Shown one piece after another: positions 1-8,121 of a stretch of 42,515 nucleotides of DNA (the stretch's first letter is position 1; each line of letters starts with the position of its first letter). The notes under the pieces were generated by a model. That model saw only the letters and a program-made list of their open reading frames with translations. It was not told the DNA's origin and made no database searches. The translations under genes were made by a program, and so were the position numbers. This stretch comes from CAZFLM01 sp964519955 (GTDB taxonomy: Bacteria > Armatimonadota > Chthonomonadetes > Chthonomonadales > CAJBBX01): assembly GCA_964519955.1 (NCBI GenBank), contig CAZFLM010000057.1, positions 1-42,515 on the forward strand. Reading direction: 5' to 3'.

Positions 1-488
1 ATCCGGATGAGCCCCGCCATCTTCAGGACATGCCGCAGACGCTCCAAGCTCGGCACGTCGCCCTCATTGAGCGACCGCCCCCGGTGTCGCATCGTCTCTT
101 CCAGCAGATCGCCAAGCCCCATCCGCGGCGCGACCGCTAACACCACGGACCTCGGCAGGTTCCCGCGGTCGGTCGCCTTGACGCCCGATGGGCCAGCCAG
201 GGATGCCAACAGCACAAGCGCATGGGCCAGCATCGGGCTCGCGTCCAACTCCGCGGCAGGCACTGTCCGGCAGAGGTAGATGCTGGAATCTTGCAGATTC
301 CAGTTCGCTGACAGGAGGCGCAGTACCCCCTCCGGCGAGAGGCCTGCCAGATCCCCCTGCGGGGCGCGGTTGTAGGCGTCCACGCGCTTGCCGATGTGGC
401 GGTTCAGATCATCGATCGAAGCGTCCGGATGCGCCGCCAGATAGTCTTCGGCCAACTTCCTCAACTGCTCAAGTGCGTCGCTGCTCAT
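1..488 (-). CDS. Hypothetical protein, truncated by the window edge
   Basis: A reading frame opens with ATG at 488 on the minus strand and stays open to base 1, giving about 162 residues with the C-terminus missing. GGGAGGA lies a few bases upstream of the ATG, a strong ribosome binding site. The protein is acidic and helical at the N-terminus. It has a G-L-S-P-E-G-V-x-R-L-L segment near residue 53, reminiscent of the G-L-S-P-E-x-x-x-R-L-L motif I recall from uncharacterised bacterial proteins of several hundred residues, some with a SEC-C zinc motif; that resemblance is from memory. No catalytic motif or signal peptide is visible, and I do not assign a function. Codon use (G/C in third position) fits a real gene. 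Confidence 0.75.
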   Translation of the reverse strand, partial: MSSDALEQLRKLAEDYLAAHPDASIDDLNRHIGKRVDAYNRAPQGDLAGLSPEGVLRLLSANWNLQDSSIYLCRTVPAAELDASPMLAHALVLLASLAGPSGVKATDRGNLPRSVVLAVAPRMGLGDLLEETMRHRGRSLNEGDVPSLERLRHVLKMAGLIR

Positions 489-540
489 CGGTCCTCCCTA
501 CCGCCCATCGGGCGCCGTGTCGAGTGTACGTGCCGCCGCC

Positions 541-996
541 CTACCCCTTCGCCTTCACCGGCAGGCAGATCTCCACCGACGCGGTGCCTTCGTGGCAGCC
601 GGGCGGGAAGCGCTCGAAGCAGGGGCGCGCCTCGTCGTTCACATAGGCGGAGGCGGCCAGCCAATGGAACGCGCCCTGCCAGGTCGCGCCGATATCCCCC
701 ATAGCGCACTCGAACACCGCGTACGCGCCGCCGGGCACCTCGCGCAGCGTCATGCCGGCCGGCACCGGGTCGACGACGCCCGCGGGCATCCCCGCCAGGT
801 GGTCGGCCAGGCCTTCCTCGCCGCTGTCGAAGTAGACCCCGATGCCCTCGTCCGCGGAGTAGAGGGCCTTCGTCTCCTCCATCCGCGCCTCGAACCGCCC
901 CCAGATCGCGCCCCAGTCCGCCTGCATCGGGTTGATCCGCTCCTGCGTGCCCAACACGTTGAACGCCTGGAGCTGCTTGATCGCCGGATCGCTCAT
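541..996 (-). CDS. GyrI-like / AraC effector-binding domain protein
   Basis: The 151-residue protein has the layout of the GyrI-like small-molecule-binding (effector-binding) domain. It has a helical N-terminus, then G-I-G-V-Y-F-D, then an alternating beta/alpha body with P-A-G-x-Y-A-V-F-E and a closing strand C-H-E-G-T-A-S-V-E-I-C-L-P-V. Stand-alone members bind hydrophobic or cationic ligands and may act as drug-binding or sequestering proteins; the ligand here is unknown. No DNA-binding domain is attached, unlike AraC- or MerR-type regulators. I chose ATG at 996 because AGGAGG sits about nine bases upstream. A much longer antisense reading frame extends beyond this start, but it overlaps the beta-propeller gene and is not credible there. 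Confidence 0.85.
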   Translation of the reverse strand: MSDPAIKQLQAFNVLGTQERINPMQADWGAIWGRFEARMEETKALYSADEGIGVYFDSGEEGLADHLAGMPAGVVDPVPAGMTLREVPGGAYAVFECAMGDIGATWQGAFHWLAASAYVNDEARPCFERFPPGCHEGTASVEICLPVKAKG

Positions 997-1119
997 CGTT
1001 GCGCCCTCCTCGCCCCCACTCTTCTCGGCGCGCGCCTCGATTCCTGCGGCCCGGTCACGCCAACTGCCGCGCTGCGTCAAGTACAATTCAGACAGCCTGC
1101 TGCCGAGAGGAGTTCTCGC

Positions 1120-2376
1120 GTGAACCGAGTGTGCTGCATCGTGGCGCTGCTTGCCCTGGCCGCCTGCTGCCGGGCCGACGACTGGCCGCGCTGGCGAGGG
1201 CCGGATGGAACCGGGCTGGTGCCGGCCGGCCGCGAGGTGCCCCACACCATCGCCGCACAGCCCGACATCGTCTGGAGCATCCCGATCGGCCCGGGCAACG
1301 CGGCGCCTGTGATAGCGAAGGGCGTCGTCTACTACCTCGACGCGCAGCAGGACAAGGAGACGGTTCACGCGGTCGAGGCCAAGACCGGCAAGGAGATCTG
1401 GAGCGCCCCGCTCGACGCCGCCTACAAGGACTTCCAGTCGCCGCCCGGCCCGCGCTGCGCACCCATCGTCGACGGCGACCGCCTGTACGTACAGTCCTGC
1501 CTCGGCGAGTTCCAGTGCCTGAGCGTGGCCGACGGCAAGGTGGTCTGGCGCACGAACTTCGTCAAGGACTTCGGCGCGCCCGTGCCCGCGGAGGCCGGCG
1601 ACAACTACGGCGGCAACCGGCACGGCAACAGCGGCCCGGGCTACATCGACGGCGACCGCCTCGTCGTCGCGGTGGGCAGCCACCAGGGCGCCAGCATCGT
1701 CTGCTTCGACAAGCGCGACGGGAAGGTGCTCTGGAAGTCGCAGAACGACCCGCCCGGCCACCTCGGTCCGATCGTCGCGAAGGTCGCCGGCGTCAAGCAG
1801 GTCGTCGCGTTCACGGCCATCGCCTGCATCGGCCTCGACCTGCAGACCGGCGCGCAACTCTGGCGCGTGCCGATCGAGACGCGCTTCGGCCGCCACTCCA
1901 TGACCCCGATCGTGCTCGACAACCTGGTGATCGTGGGCTCGAACGGTGTCGGGCTGATGGCCATCAAGGTGAGCAAGAAGGGCGCAGGGCTCGCTGCCGA
2001 GAAGGCATGGGGCATCTCGTCGCTGCTCGTCAACTTCGCGAGCCCCGTGCTGGTGAAGGGCCAGGTCTACGGCCTCGGCCCGGCGAACTCCCTCTTCAGC
2101 GTGGATGCCCGCACCGGCGCGCTGACGTGGAAGAAGGACGGCTTCTTCTCGGGCATCGTCCACACGGAGTACGCCTCGTTCATCGGCATGGGCGGCAACC
2201 TGCTGGTCCTGACCGACGGCGGCCAACTGCTGCTGGCCCAGCCGGATGCCAAGGACTGCCGCGAACTGGGCCGCGCCACCGTCTGCGAGCGCAACTGGTG
2301 CAACCCGGCCTACGCCGACCGCTGCCTCTACCTACGCGACGGCAAGGAGCTGAAGTGCGTGAGGCTGATGAAGTAG
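1120..2376 (+). CDS. PQQ-binding-like beta-propeller protein, exported (copy 1)
   Basis: An exported 418-residue beta-propeller of the PQQ/BamB-like repeat class. After a hydrophobic leader comes D-D-W-P-R-W-R-G-P-D, the entry motif common in such proteins of polysaccharide degraders, then blades with V-D-G-D-R-L-Y-V, A-x-T-G-K-E-I-W and K-R-D-G-K-V-L-W. No enzyme residues can be assigned; a role in binding or as a quinoprotein-like scaffold is possible. The leader ends L-A-A-C, which fits a lipobox, so this copy may be a lipoprotein. The start is GTG at 1120, with GAGAGGAG seven bases upstream. TACAAT at 1082-1087 may be its -10 box. It is followed by a paralogue of identical length at 2594. 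Confidence 0.9.
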   Translation: MNRVCCIVALLALAACCRADDWPRWRGPDGTGLVPAGREVPHTIAAQPDIVWSIPIGPGNAAPVIAKGVVYYLDAQQDKETVHAVEAKTGKEIWSAPLDAAYKDFQSPPGPRCAPIVDGDRLYVQSCLGEFQCLSVADGKVVWRTNFVKDFGAPVPAEAGDNYGGNRHGNSGPGYIDGDRLVVAVGSHQGASIVCFDKRDGKVLWKSQNDPPGHLGPIVAKVAGVKQVVAFTAIACIGLDLQTGAQLWRVPIETRFGRHSMTPIVLDNLVIVGSNGVGLMAIKVSKKGAGLAAEKAWGISSLLVNFASPVLVKGQVYGLGPANSLFSVDARTGALTWKKDGFFSGIVHTEYASFIGMGGNLLVLTDGGQLLLAQPDAKDCRELGRATVCERNWCNPAYADRCLYLRDGKELKCVRLMK

Positions 2377-2593
2377 GTGGGTGAAGTAGGCGCGGCGTAA
2401 CGGCGTCCAGGTGCGCAGGACCAGCGCCCGGTCCAGCCGTCATCGCCGTGCATCGGTGTCCATCGGTGGACGAGCAGTCCGTTGCCGTCATCTGCGTCCA
2501 TTCGCGTTCATCTGCGGTTGCATCCGGCCGTTATCTGTGCGCGTCCGTGTTCATCCGTGGTTGCATTGAGCCCCAAGCTTCGAGGAGACGGCT
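2377..2593 (+). repeat. Intergenic stretch with degenerate CATC(T/C)GCG-type short repeats
   Basis: This 217-base gap between the two paralogues holds no convincing gene. From about 2483 to 2570 it is built from imperfect units of 10-12 bases such as TTCATCTGCGG, TCCATTCGCG, TTATCTGTGCG and TTCATCCGTGG. An earlier stretch (about 2442-2470) has CATCGGTG repeated. The units have no dyad symmetry, so a terminator role is unlikely. The pattern resembles non-coding short-period filler known from environmental Gram-negative genomes. Confidence 0.6.
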
Positions 2594-3850
2594 ATGAAGC
2601 GACTACTCCCGTTCGTCGCGCTGCTCGCCCTATCGACGCCCTGCCGGGCTGACGACTGGCCGCAGTGGCGCGGGCCGGACGCGACCGGCATCGTGCCGAA
2701 AGGCGTGCGCGTGCCCACCACGCTCCCCACGGAGCCGGAGGTCGTGTGGAGGGCCCCGATCGGCGATGGCTGGGCGCCGCTGGTCGTCGCGAAGGGCGTG
2801 CTCTACTACCTCGACGCGCAGGAGGGCAAGGAGGTCGTCCACGCCGTCGACGCGGCCACCGGCCAGGAGCGCTGGCGCCATCCCCTCGATGTGCTCTTCA
2901 GCGACTCCGGCTCGGTGCCCGGCCCGCGCACAGCCCCCCTCGTCGATGGCGACCGCGTCTACGTGCAGTCCTGCTACGGCGAGTTCCGCTGCCTGAGCGT
3001 CGCCGACGGCAAGGTGCTCTGGCGCACGCGCTTCTCCGAGGACTTCGGCGCGATGCGGCCCGCCGAGGTGGGCGACAACCCCGGCGGCATCCGCCACGGC
3101 TACAGCAGCCCGCCGGCCGTCGATGGCGACCGGCTCATCGTGGCGGTGGGCAGCGAGAAGGGCGCAAGCCTGGTCTGCTTCGACAAGCGCGACGGCAAGG
3201 TGCTCTGGAAGTCGCAGAACGACCCGCCCGGCCACCTCGGCCCCATCGTCACGACGGTAGCGGGCGTGAAGCAGGTGGCCGCGTTCACGGCCATCGCCTG
3301 CATCGGCGTCGACATCAAGACCGGGGCGCTGCTCTGGCGCCTGCCCATCGAGACGCGCAACGGCCGCCACGCCATGACGCCGATCGTCTCCGGCGGCATG
3401 GTCGTCGTCGGCTCCATCGACACGGGCCTGACCGGCATCCGGGTGACGCGGAAGGGCGCGGGCCTCACCGCGGAGAAGGCCTGGAACCTCCCGTCGCTGG
3501 GGGTGAACTTCTACAGCCCGGTCGCGCTCGGACCCATGGTCTACGCCCTCGGCCCGGGCGACTCGCTGAACTGCGTCGACGCGCGAACCGGAGCGATCGT
3601 CTGGAAGAAGGACCGGTTCTTCGCGGGGCTGGTGCACTCCGAGTACATCGCGCCGATGGGCATGGCCGGCAACCTGCTCATCCTGACGGACGGCGGCCAA
3701 CTCCTGCTCCTGCGCCCGGACGGGAAGGACTGCCGCGAGCTGGGCCGCGCCACCGTCTGCGGCCGCAACTGGGCCGGCCCGGCCTACGCCAACGGCTGCC
3801 TCTACCTGCGCGACGCCCGCGAGTTAAAGTGCGTGCGGCTGGTGAAGTAG
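2594..3850 (+). CDS. PQQ-binding-like beta-propeller protein, exported (copy 2)
   Basis: A 418-residue paralogue of the gene at 1120-2376, with the same length and blade layout. It starts with ATG at 2594, with GAGGAGA six bases upstream. The leader (M-K-R-L-L-P-F-V-A-L-L-A-L) is a Sec signal peptide, probably cleaved near C-R-A before D-D-W-P-Q-W-R-G-P. The lipobox-like L-A-A-C of copy 1 is replaced by S-T-P-C, so this copy should be released rather than lipidated. The section around residues 196-245 is almost identical between copies, even at the nucleotide level, which indicates recent duplication or gene conversion. The function is unknown beyond the propeller fold. Confidence 0.9.
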   Translation: MKRLLPFVALLALSTPCRADDWPQWRGPDATGIVPKGVRVPTTLPTEPEVVWRAPIGDGWAPLVVAKGVLYYLDAQEGKEVVHAVDAATGQERWRHPLDVLFSDSGSVPGPRTAPLVDGDRVYVQSCYGEFRCLSVADGKVLWRTRFSEDFGAMRPAEVGDNPGGIRHGYSSPPAVDGDRLIVAVGSEKGASLVCFDKRDGKVLWKSQNDPPGHLGPIVTTVAGVKQVAAFTAIACIGVDIKTGALLWRLPIETRNGRHAMTPIVSGGMVVVGSIDTGLTGIRVTRKGAGLTAEKAWNLPSLGVNFYSPVALGPMVYALGPGDSLNCVDARTGAIVWKKDRFFAGLVHSEYIAPMGMAGNLLILTDGGQLLLLRPDGKDCRELGRATVCGRNWAGPAYANGCLYLRDARELKCVRLVK

Positions 3851-4102
3851 GAGTGGGTCTACCGATCAACCGGCAAGCCTGCCGGTTACGTTCGCGTCCA
3901 TGGCATCGATCCGATACGGCAAGAGGGCATGGTGCTGCAGTACGTGGAGGCGCATGGCCGGGTCACGCGGCGGGAGGCGGCGGAGCTGTGCGGCATCAGC
4001 GGCAACGAGGCCACCCACCTACTCCGGCGCCTTGCCTCTGCGAACGCCCTCGTGATGAAGGGGCACAGGCGGGGGGCCTACTACGAGCGGACCAGCAAGT
4101 GA
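3851..4102 (+). pseudogene. Winged-helix fragment, probable gene remnant
   Basis: An open frame runs directly on from the stop of the propeller gene to TGA at 4100-4102. Its first ATG is at 3929 and gives only 57 residues. The segment T-R-R-E-A-A-E-L-C-G-I-S followed by L-L-R-R-L and R-R-G-A-Y-Y-E is a winged helix-turn-helix, like the C-terminal wing of RecG-type and related regulators. Recognisable protein-like sequence (Y-V-R-V-H-G-I-D-P-I-R-Q-E-G) continues upstream of that ATG with no start codon. The ATG has only AAGAGGG immediately before it, too close for a normal ribosome site. I therefore read it as the tail of a lost larger gene. A real small DNA-binding protein is the alternative. 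Confidence 0.5.
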
Positions 4103-4120
4103 CTCGGCCAACCTCATGGC

Positions 4121-4183
4121 CGTCTGCGCGTTTCTGCGAGATTCCGCGAATTTCTGCGAAATCCCGCGAATTTCTGCGAATGG
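4121..4183 (+). repeat. Short tandem repeat, 20-bp period
   Basis: Three imperfect units share CGCGAATTTCTGCGAA. The exact 16-mer occurs at 4145-4160 and 4165-4180, preceded by a diverged unit with TTTCTGCGAG (4131-4140). The repeat lies in the leader between the winged-helix fragment and the secreted glycosidase-like gene. The A+T content of the unit contrasts with its surroundings. Confidence 0.75.
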
Positions 4184-4265
4184 CCCTGCGCCGTACAGAC
4201 CAACAGACGTGACCCAAACCCGATGCGCCATGCAGCGGCACCCATCCATCCCACCGGAGCACACC

Positions 4266-6746
4266 GTGGCCTACACCCAGCGTCTCGTCGTCCTCGCGGC
4301 CCTACTCGCTGCTAGCCTTCCCGCGTCCGCCCAACCCCCCGCCCGCCGCCCGTGGTGGGACGACTTCCCCACGATCGTGCAGACCGATGATGCCGCACGC
4401 GCCAAGCGCTCGAACGCGAATGCCGCGCTGACCGGCACCGCCGACGACCAGGCATGGGGCATCTGGGGGCAGCGCCTACGCGTGGCCGAGTCTGGGCCGA
4501 AGACCTCGGGCGCGATGCACAGGCTGGGGCTCAAGGCGCTCTCCTACACGGAGGGGTACGGGAACGCGGTTGCCTTCGTCGTGCAGCTCAAACGCAGCGC
4601 CGACGGGTCATGGGCGAAGCTGCCCGGGACCGATGTAACGCAGACACTCACCAATCACTGGGGCTGGCACACGTTCGACGGCACGGGCGAGGTGCGCTGG
4701 GTCGGCCTGCACGCCTACTGGAACGACGAGGACTACGCGCGCCCCTACACGCTCACGCACCCGCGTTACGGCGCGCCGCCGGCCCGCTACCCGGATGGAC
4801 GCCTCGCCACGGGCTACAACGGCTCGCCGACCGACCCGCGCAGCAGCCGGGTGTTCGATGCCACGTGTGCCAGGAATGTGCTCGGCCGCATGTTCGGGGG
4901 CACCGCGGGCCGCCCGCTCATCTCCGACGTGCTGCGCGGCGAGAAGGCGACGGCGCCGACCGAGGAGCAGGCGCGCAACCTGCCGGCCGTCGTGCCCGAC
5001 CCCGGGTACACGCCCGCGCAGTGGGCCGAGCGCACCCGCAAGAGCGGCGCCCTCACCATCCTAGAGGCCGACAAGGACGCCTGCTGCCCGCACTGGAACG
5101 ACTACCACCGGGCCGAGATCCGCATGGCGCTCGACAACGGCGTCGACGGCATCTGGATCGACAACTTCTCGCCCTGGGACAGCTTCAACGCTTCACCCAT
5201 CCACCACGCGTTCGGCGAGTGGTCCGTTGCGCGCTTCCGCGACCATCTGCGCGCGCGATTCTCGGCCGCCGAGCTGAAGACGATGGGTGTCGCGGACCTC
5301 GCCGGCTTCGACGTGCGCGCCTACCTGCAGGACCGCATCCGCGCGTGGGGCGGCAACCCGCAGGACCTGCAGGACGCGCGATGGTCCGACGCGCGGTGGC
5401 AGGACGACCCGGTCTGGCGCGCCTACCTCATCCACCGCCGCGTCACCGGCACCGAGGCGCTCAGCGCCCTCTACCGCGTCTACAAGGACGAGGCGAGGAA
5501 GGCCGGCAAGCCCGACTTCCTCGTCATGGGCAACGACATCCCCGCGTTCTCGCTCGGCTGGGCGCGCGGCGACCTCGACATGGTGAGCACGGAGCTGACG
5601 TGGGGCTGGTGGCTGGCGACAGGCCCGCGCGGCATCATGCCGCCGCCGCTCGGCTGCTACGCGCCGGTCTACAAGCTGGCTCGCGAGCACGCCAAGAGCC
5701 GCCTGGTGAACGCCTGGATGTACAGCGCCGACAACGTGAAGGGGAAGCCGCACATTGGCGACGTGGTGAGCTACCAGGCGCTCGCAAACCACGCCCTGCC
5801 CATGCCGCAGTACGGCGACCACACGATGGGCCCCGAGGAGTCGAACGCGGCGTTCTTCAAGTTCGTCCGCTCGGTGGCCCCGGCGTTCGGCGGCCGCATG
5901 CCCATCGAGCAGGTCGGCGTGTACTACTCGTCGTCCTCCCTGCTCGTCGACATGCTGCCGGGCGGCTACCGCGACCACGCGAAGCAGGCGCACAGCTTCT
6001 CGTTCTGGGGCTGGACCACCGCGCTGACGTGGCTGCATGCACCCTGGCGCGCCCTGCCGGAGTGGAAGCTGAAGCCCGCCGAGCTGAAGGGCCTGCGTAC
6101 GGTGATCATCCCCAGCGCCGAGGTCTTCCCCGCCGAAGACGCACGGACGCTCGCGGCGTGGGTCCGAGCCGGCGGCCAGCTCATCGTCGCGGGCCAGTGC
6201 GGGCTGCGTCAGGGCGAGGCAGGCAACTTCGAGCGCGTGAACCACGGTTCGACGCTCGCCCTGCTGACCGGTGCGCCGAAGAGCGATCAAGCCGTCATTC
6301 GCCTGGGCAAGGGCACGGTGCTAGTCGCTGCTGACGATCCGGGCTACGCGTTCTTCCAGGCGGACAAGAAGCGGCCGGAGATGCTGCCCGCGTTCGCGAA
6401 GCTGCTCGCGCAAGCCGGCGCGGCGCCCGACAAGCTGGCCCTGAGCGCCCCGAGCGTGTCGTGGAAGGTCGGCCTGACGCCCTACGCCGAGAAGGGCCGG
6501 CTGCTCGTCGACGTGAACAACACCGATATCGACATCGACGCGGACCACATCACGCCGGCGCCGGCCACGCAGTTCACGGTGCGGCTGCCGAAGGAGCTGC
6601 AAGGCAAGAGGCTGCGCGCGCGCGTGCTCTCGCCGCAGGCAGCCCGGCCCACCGTCTCGCTCACCCGCCAGGGCGCCGACCGCGCGACTGTCACCCTCGG
6701 TCCGATCGAACTGTACGCGAGCGTCATCATCGAAGCCGCCAACTGA
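4266..6746 (+). CDS. Secreted glycoside-hydrolase-like protein (TIM barrel plus GATase-like domain)
   Basis: An 826-residue exported protein. The signal peptide (hydrophobic run ending A-S-A-Q) directly follows GTG at 4266, with GGAG at 4256-4259; the longer upstream frame has no signal and no ribosome site. The central part (about residues 230-520) looks like a TIM barrel: D-N-G-V-D-G-I-W-I-D-N-F with Asp near residue 299, and M-V-S-T-E-L-T-W-G with Glu near 443, both candidate catalytic acids. Residues of about 600-690 (V-I-I-P-S-A-E-V-F then W-V-R-A-G-G-Q-L-I-V-A-G) resemble the GATase-like trimerisation domain of GH42-type beta-galactosidases. A beta-rich C-terminus follows. The exact GH family is not clear to me. 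The transporter gene starts seven bases after the stop. Confidence 0.75.
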   Translation: MAYTQRLVVLAALLAASLPASAQPPARRPWWDDFPTIVQTDDAARAKRSNANAALTGTADDQAWGIWGQRLRVAESGPKTSGAMHRLGLKALSYTEGYGNAVAFVVQLKRSADGSWAKLPGTDVTQTLTNHWGWHTFDGTGEVRWVGLHAYWNDEDYARPYTLTHPRYGAPPARYPDGRLATGYNGSPTDPRSSRVFDATCARNVLGRMFGGTAGRPLISDVLRGEKATAPTEEQARNLPAVVPDPGYTPAQWAERTRKSGALTILEADKDACCPHWNDYHRAEIRMALDNGVDGIWIDNFSPWDSFNASPIHHAFGEWSVARFRDHLRARFSAAELKTMGVADLAGFDVRAYLQDRIRAWGGNPQDLQDARWSDARWQDDPVWRAYLIHRRVTGTEALSALYRVYKDEARKAGKPDFLVMGNDIPAFSLGWARGDLDMVSTELTWGWWLATGPRGIMPPPLGCYAPVYKLAREHAKSRLVNAWMYSADNVKGKPHIGDVVSYQALANHALPMPQYGDHTMGPEESNAAFFKFVRSVAPAFGGRMPIEQVGVYYSSSSLLVDMLPGGYRDHAKQAHSFSFWGWTTALTWLHAPWRALPEWKLKPAELKGLRTVIIPSAEVFPAEDARTLAAWVRAGGQLIVAGQCGLRQGEAGNFERVNHGSTLALLTGAPKSDQAVIRLGKGTVLVAADDPGYAFFQADKKRPEMLPAFAKLLAQAGAAPDKLALSAPSVSWKVGLTPYAEKGRLLVDVNNTDIDIDADHITPAPATQFTVRLPKELQGKRLRARVLSPQAARPTVSLTRQGADRATVTLGPIELYASVIIEAAN

Positions 6747-6753
6747 GGACCCC

Positions 6754-8067
6754 ATGCCCCCAGAGAACCCCCTGACCGTCGCCGAGGAGCAGGCCTACGC
6801 GCGCGTCTCTTGGCGCCTGCTCCCGTTCCTGTTTCTCTGCTACATCTGCGCCTACCTGGACCGCGTCAACCTGGGCTTCGCCAAGCTGCAGATGATGTCC
6901 GACCTGCACCTCGGCGACGCGGCGTATGCGATGGGCGCCAGCCTGTTCTTCATCGGCTACTTCTTCTTCGAGGTGCCCAGCAATCTGCTGATGCGCCGCT
7001 TCGGGGCGCGCATGTGGATCGCCCGCATCATGGTGACCTGGGGCATCATCTCGGCGGCGATGCTGTTCGTCAAGTCCGTGCCGGTCTTCTATGCGCTCCG
7101 CGTGCTCCTGGGCCTCGCGGAGGCGGGCTTCTTCCCGGGCATCGTCTACTACCTCAGCACGTGGTATCCGGCCCGGATGCGGGCGCGCAAGACCGCCTAC
7201 TTCATGGCCGCCATCGCGGTCGCCGGCATCGTGGGCAACCCGCTCTCCGGCTGGATCATGGACGCGCTCTCCGGAGCCGCAGGGCTCAAAGGCTGGCAGT
7301 GGCTGTTCCTGCTGGAGGGCATCCCCTCGATCCTGGTCGGGCTGATGGTCCTCGTCTACCTGGACAACTCCATCGAGGATGCGCGCTGGCTGACGGACGA
7401 ACAGAAGGCGCTGCTCAGGGCGAACATCGACCGCGAGGACGGCGCGAAGTCGCACGCCAGCGTCTGGGACGCCTTCCGCAGCGGCCATGTGTGGCTGCTG
7501 TGCCTGGTCTACTTCACGGTCACGGTGGGGCTCTACGGGGTCGGGTTCTGGCTGCCCACGATGACGAAGGCGCTGGGGTTGTCGGAGAAGAGCTACCTGG
7601 GAACCGGCCTGCTGAGCGCGATCCCGTACGGCGCGGCCATCGTCGCGATGTTCGCTATCGGCATCCACTCGGACCGCACGGGCGAGCGCCGCTGGCACTG
7701 CGCCGGGGCCATGCTCGCGGCCTCGCTCGGCCTGGTGCTCTGCGGGCTGACGGGCCCCGGCCACCCCGCGGTGTCCATCGCCTGCCTATCCGTCGCGACG
7801 GCGGGCATCATCTCCGCCATCCCGCTCTTCTGGACGCTGCCGACGGGGTTCCTCGCGAGCGCGGCAGCCGCGGCAGGCATCGGCCTCATCAACTCCGTGG
7901 GCAACCTGGGGGGCTACGTCGGGCCGAACATCCCGGTCTGGGTGAAGGGCACCTCGCCGAACAAGGCGCTGCCGCTCTACGTCATCGCAGCGGCCCTACT
8001 CCTCGGCGGACTGCTCGTGGCGGCGTGCGGGGCGAAGGCCCACGTGCGGACCGCGCGTTCGGACTAG
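6754..8067 (+). CDS. MFS transporter, anion:cation symporter (ACS) family
   Basis: A 437-residue, twelve-helix major facilitator protein. The first helix contains Y-L-D-R-V-N-L-G-F-A. Loop 2-3 is R-R-F-G-A-R-M-W, and helix 4 reads R-V-L-L-G-L-A-E-A-G-F-F-P-G. Together these mark the ACS group that imports hexuronates, galactonate, tartrate or phthalate with protons. The specific substrate cannot be read from sequence. The gene follows the secreted glycosidase-like protein after seven bases, and its GAGGA ribosome site overlaps that gene's stop, so the two are co-transcribed. The likely role is uptake of an acidic sugar released outside. Confidence 0.9.
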   Translation: MPPENPLTVAEEQAYARVSWRLLPFLFLCYICAYLDRVNLGFAKLQMMSDLHLGDAAYAMGASLFFIGYFFFEVPSNLLMRRFGARMWIARIMVTWGIISAAMLFVKSVPVFYALRVLLGLAEAGFFPGIVYYLSTWYPARMRARKTAYFMAAIAVAGIVGNPLSGWIMDALSGAAGLKGWQWLFLLEGIPSILVGLMVLVYLDNSIEDARWLTDEQKALLRANIDREDGAKSHASVWDAFRSGHVWLLCLVYFTVTVGLYGVGFWLPTMTKALGLSEKSYLGTGLLSAIPYGAAIVAMFAIGIHSDRTGERRWHCAGAMLAASLGLVLCGLTGPGHPAVSIACLSVATAGIISAIPLFWTLPTGFLASAAAAAGIGLINSVGNLGGYVGPNIPVWVKGTSPNKALPLYVIAAALLLGGLLVAACGAKAHVRTARSD

Positions 8068-8093
8068 CCCGATCGAAGACGAGCGCCGTGGTG

Positions 8094-8115
8094 GGACGGG
8101 CGTCCCTGCCCGTCC
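8094..8115 (+). terminator. Hairpin between convergent genes, member of a GACGGGC repeat family
   Basis: GGACGGGC (8094-8101) pairs with GCCCGTCC (8108-8115) around a six-base loop. It lies between the convergent stops of the transporter (8067) and the FemAB gene (8122), so it could terminate both. There is no U-run. Related hairpins occur at 30814-30833 and 34291-34310. Confidence 0.5.
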
Positions 8116-8121
8116 GTCAGG

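Noticed and set aside
541..2226. Long minus-strand open frame across the first propeller gene
   Set aside because: Only the last 151 residues look like a protein (the effector-binding domain). The upstream part is an antisense shadow of a G+C-rich coding gene and lacks its own ribosome site.
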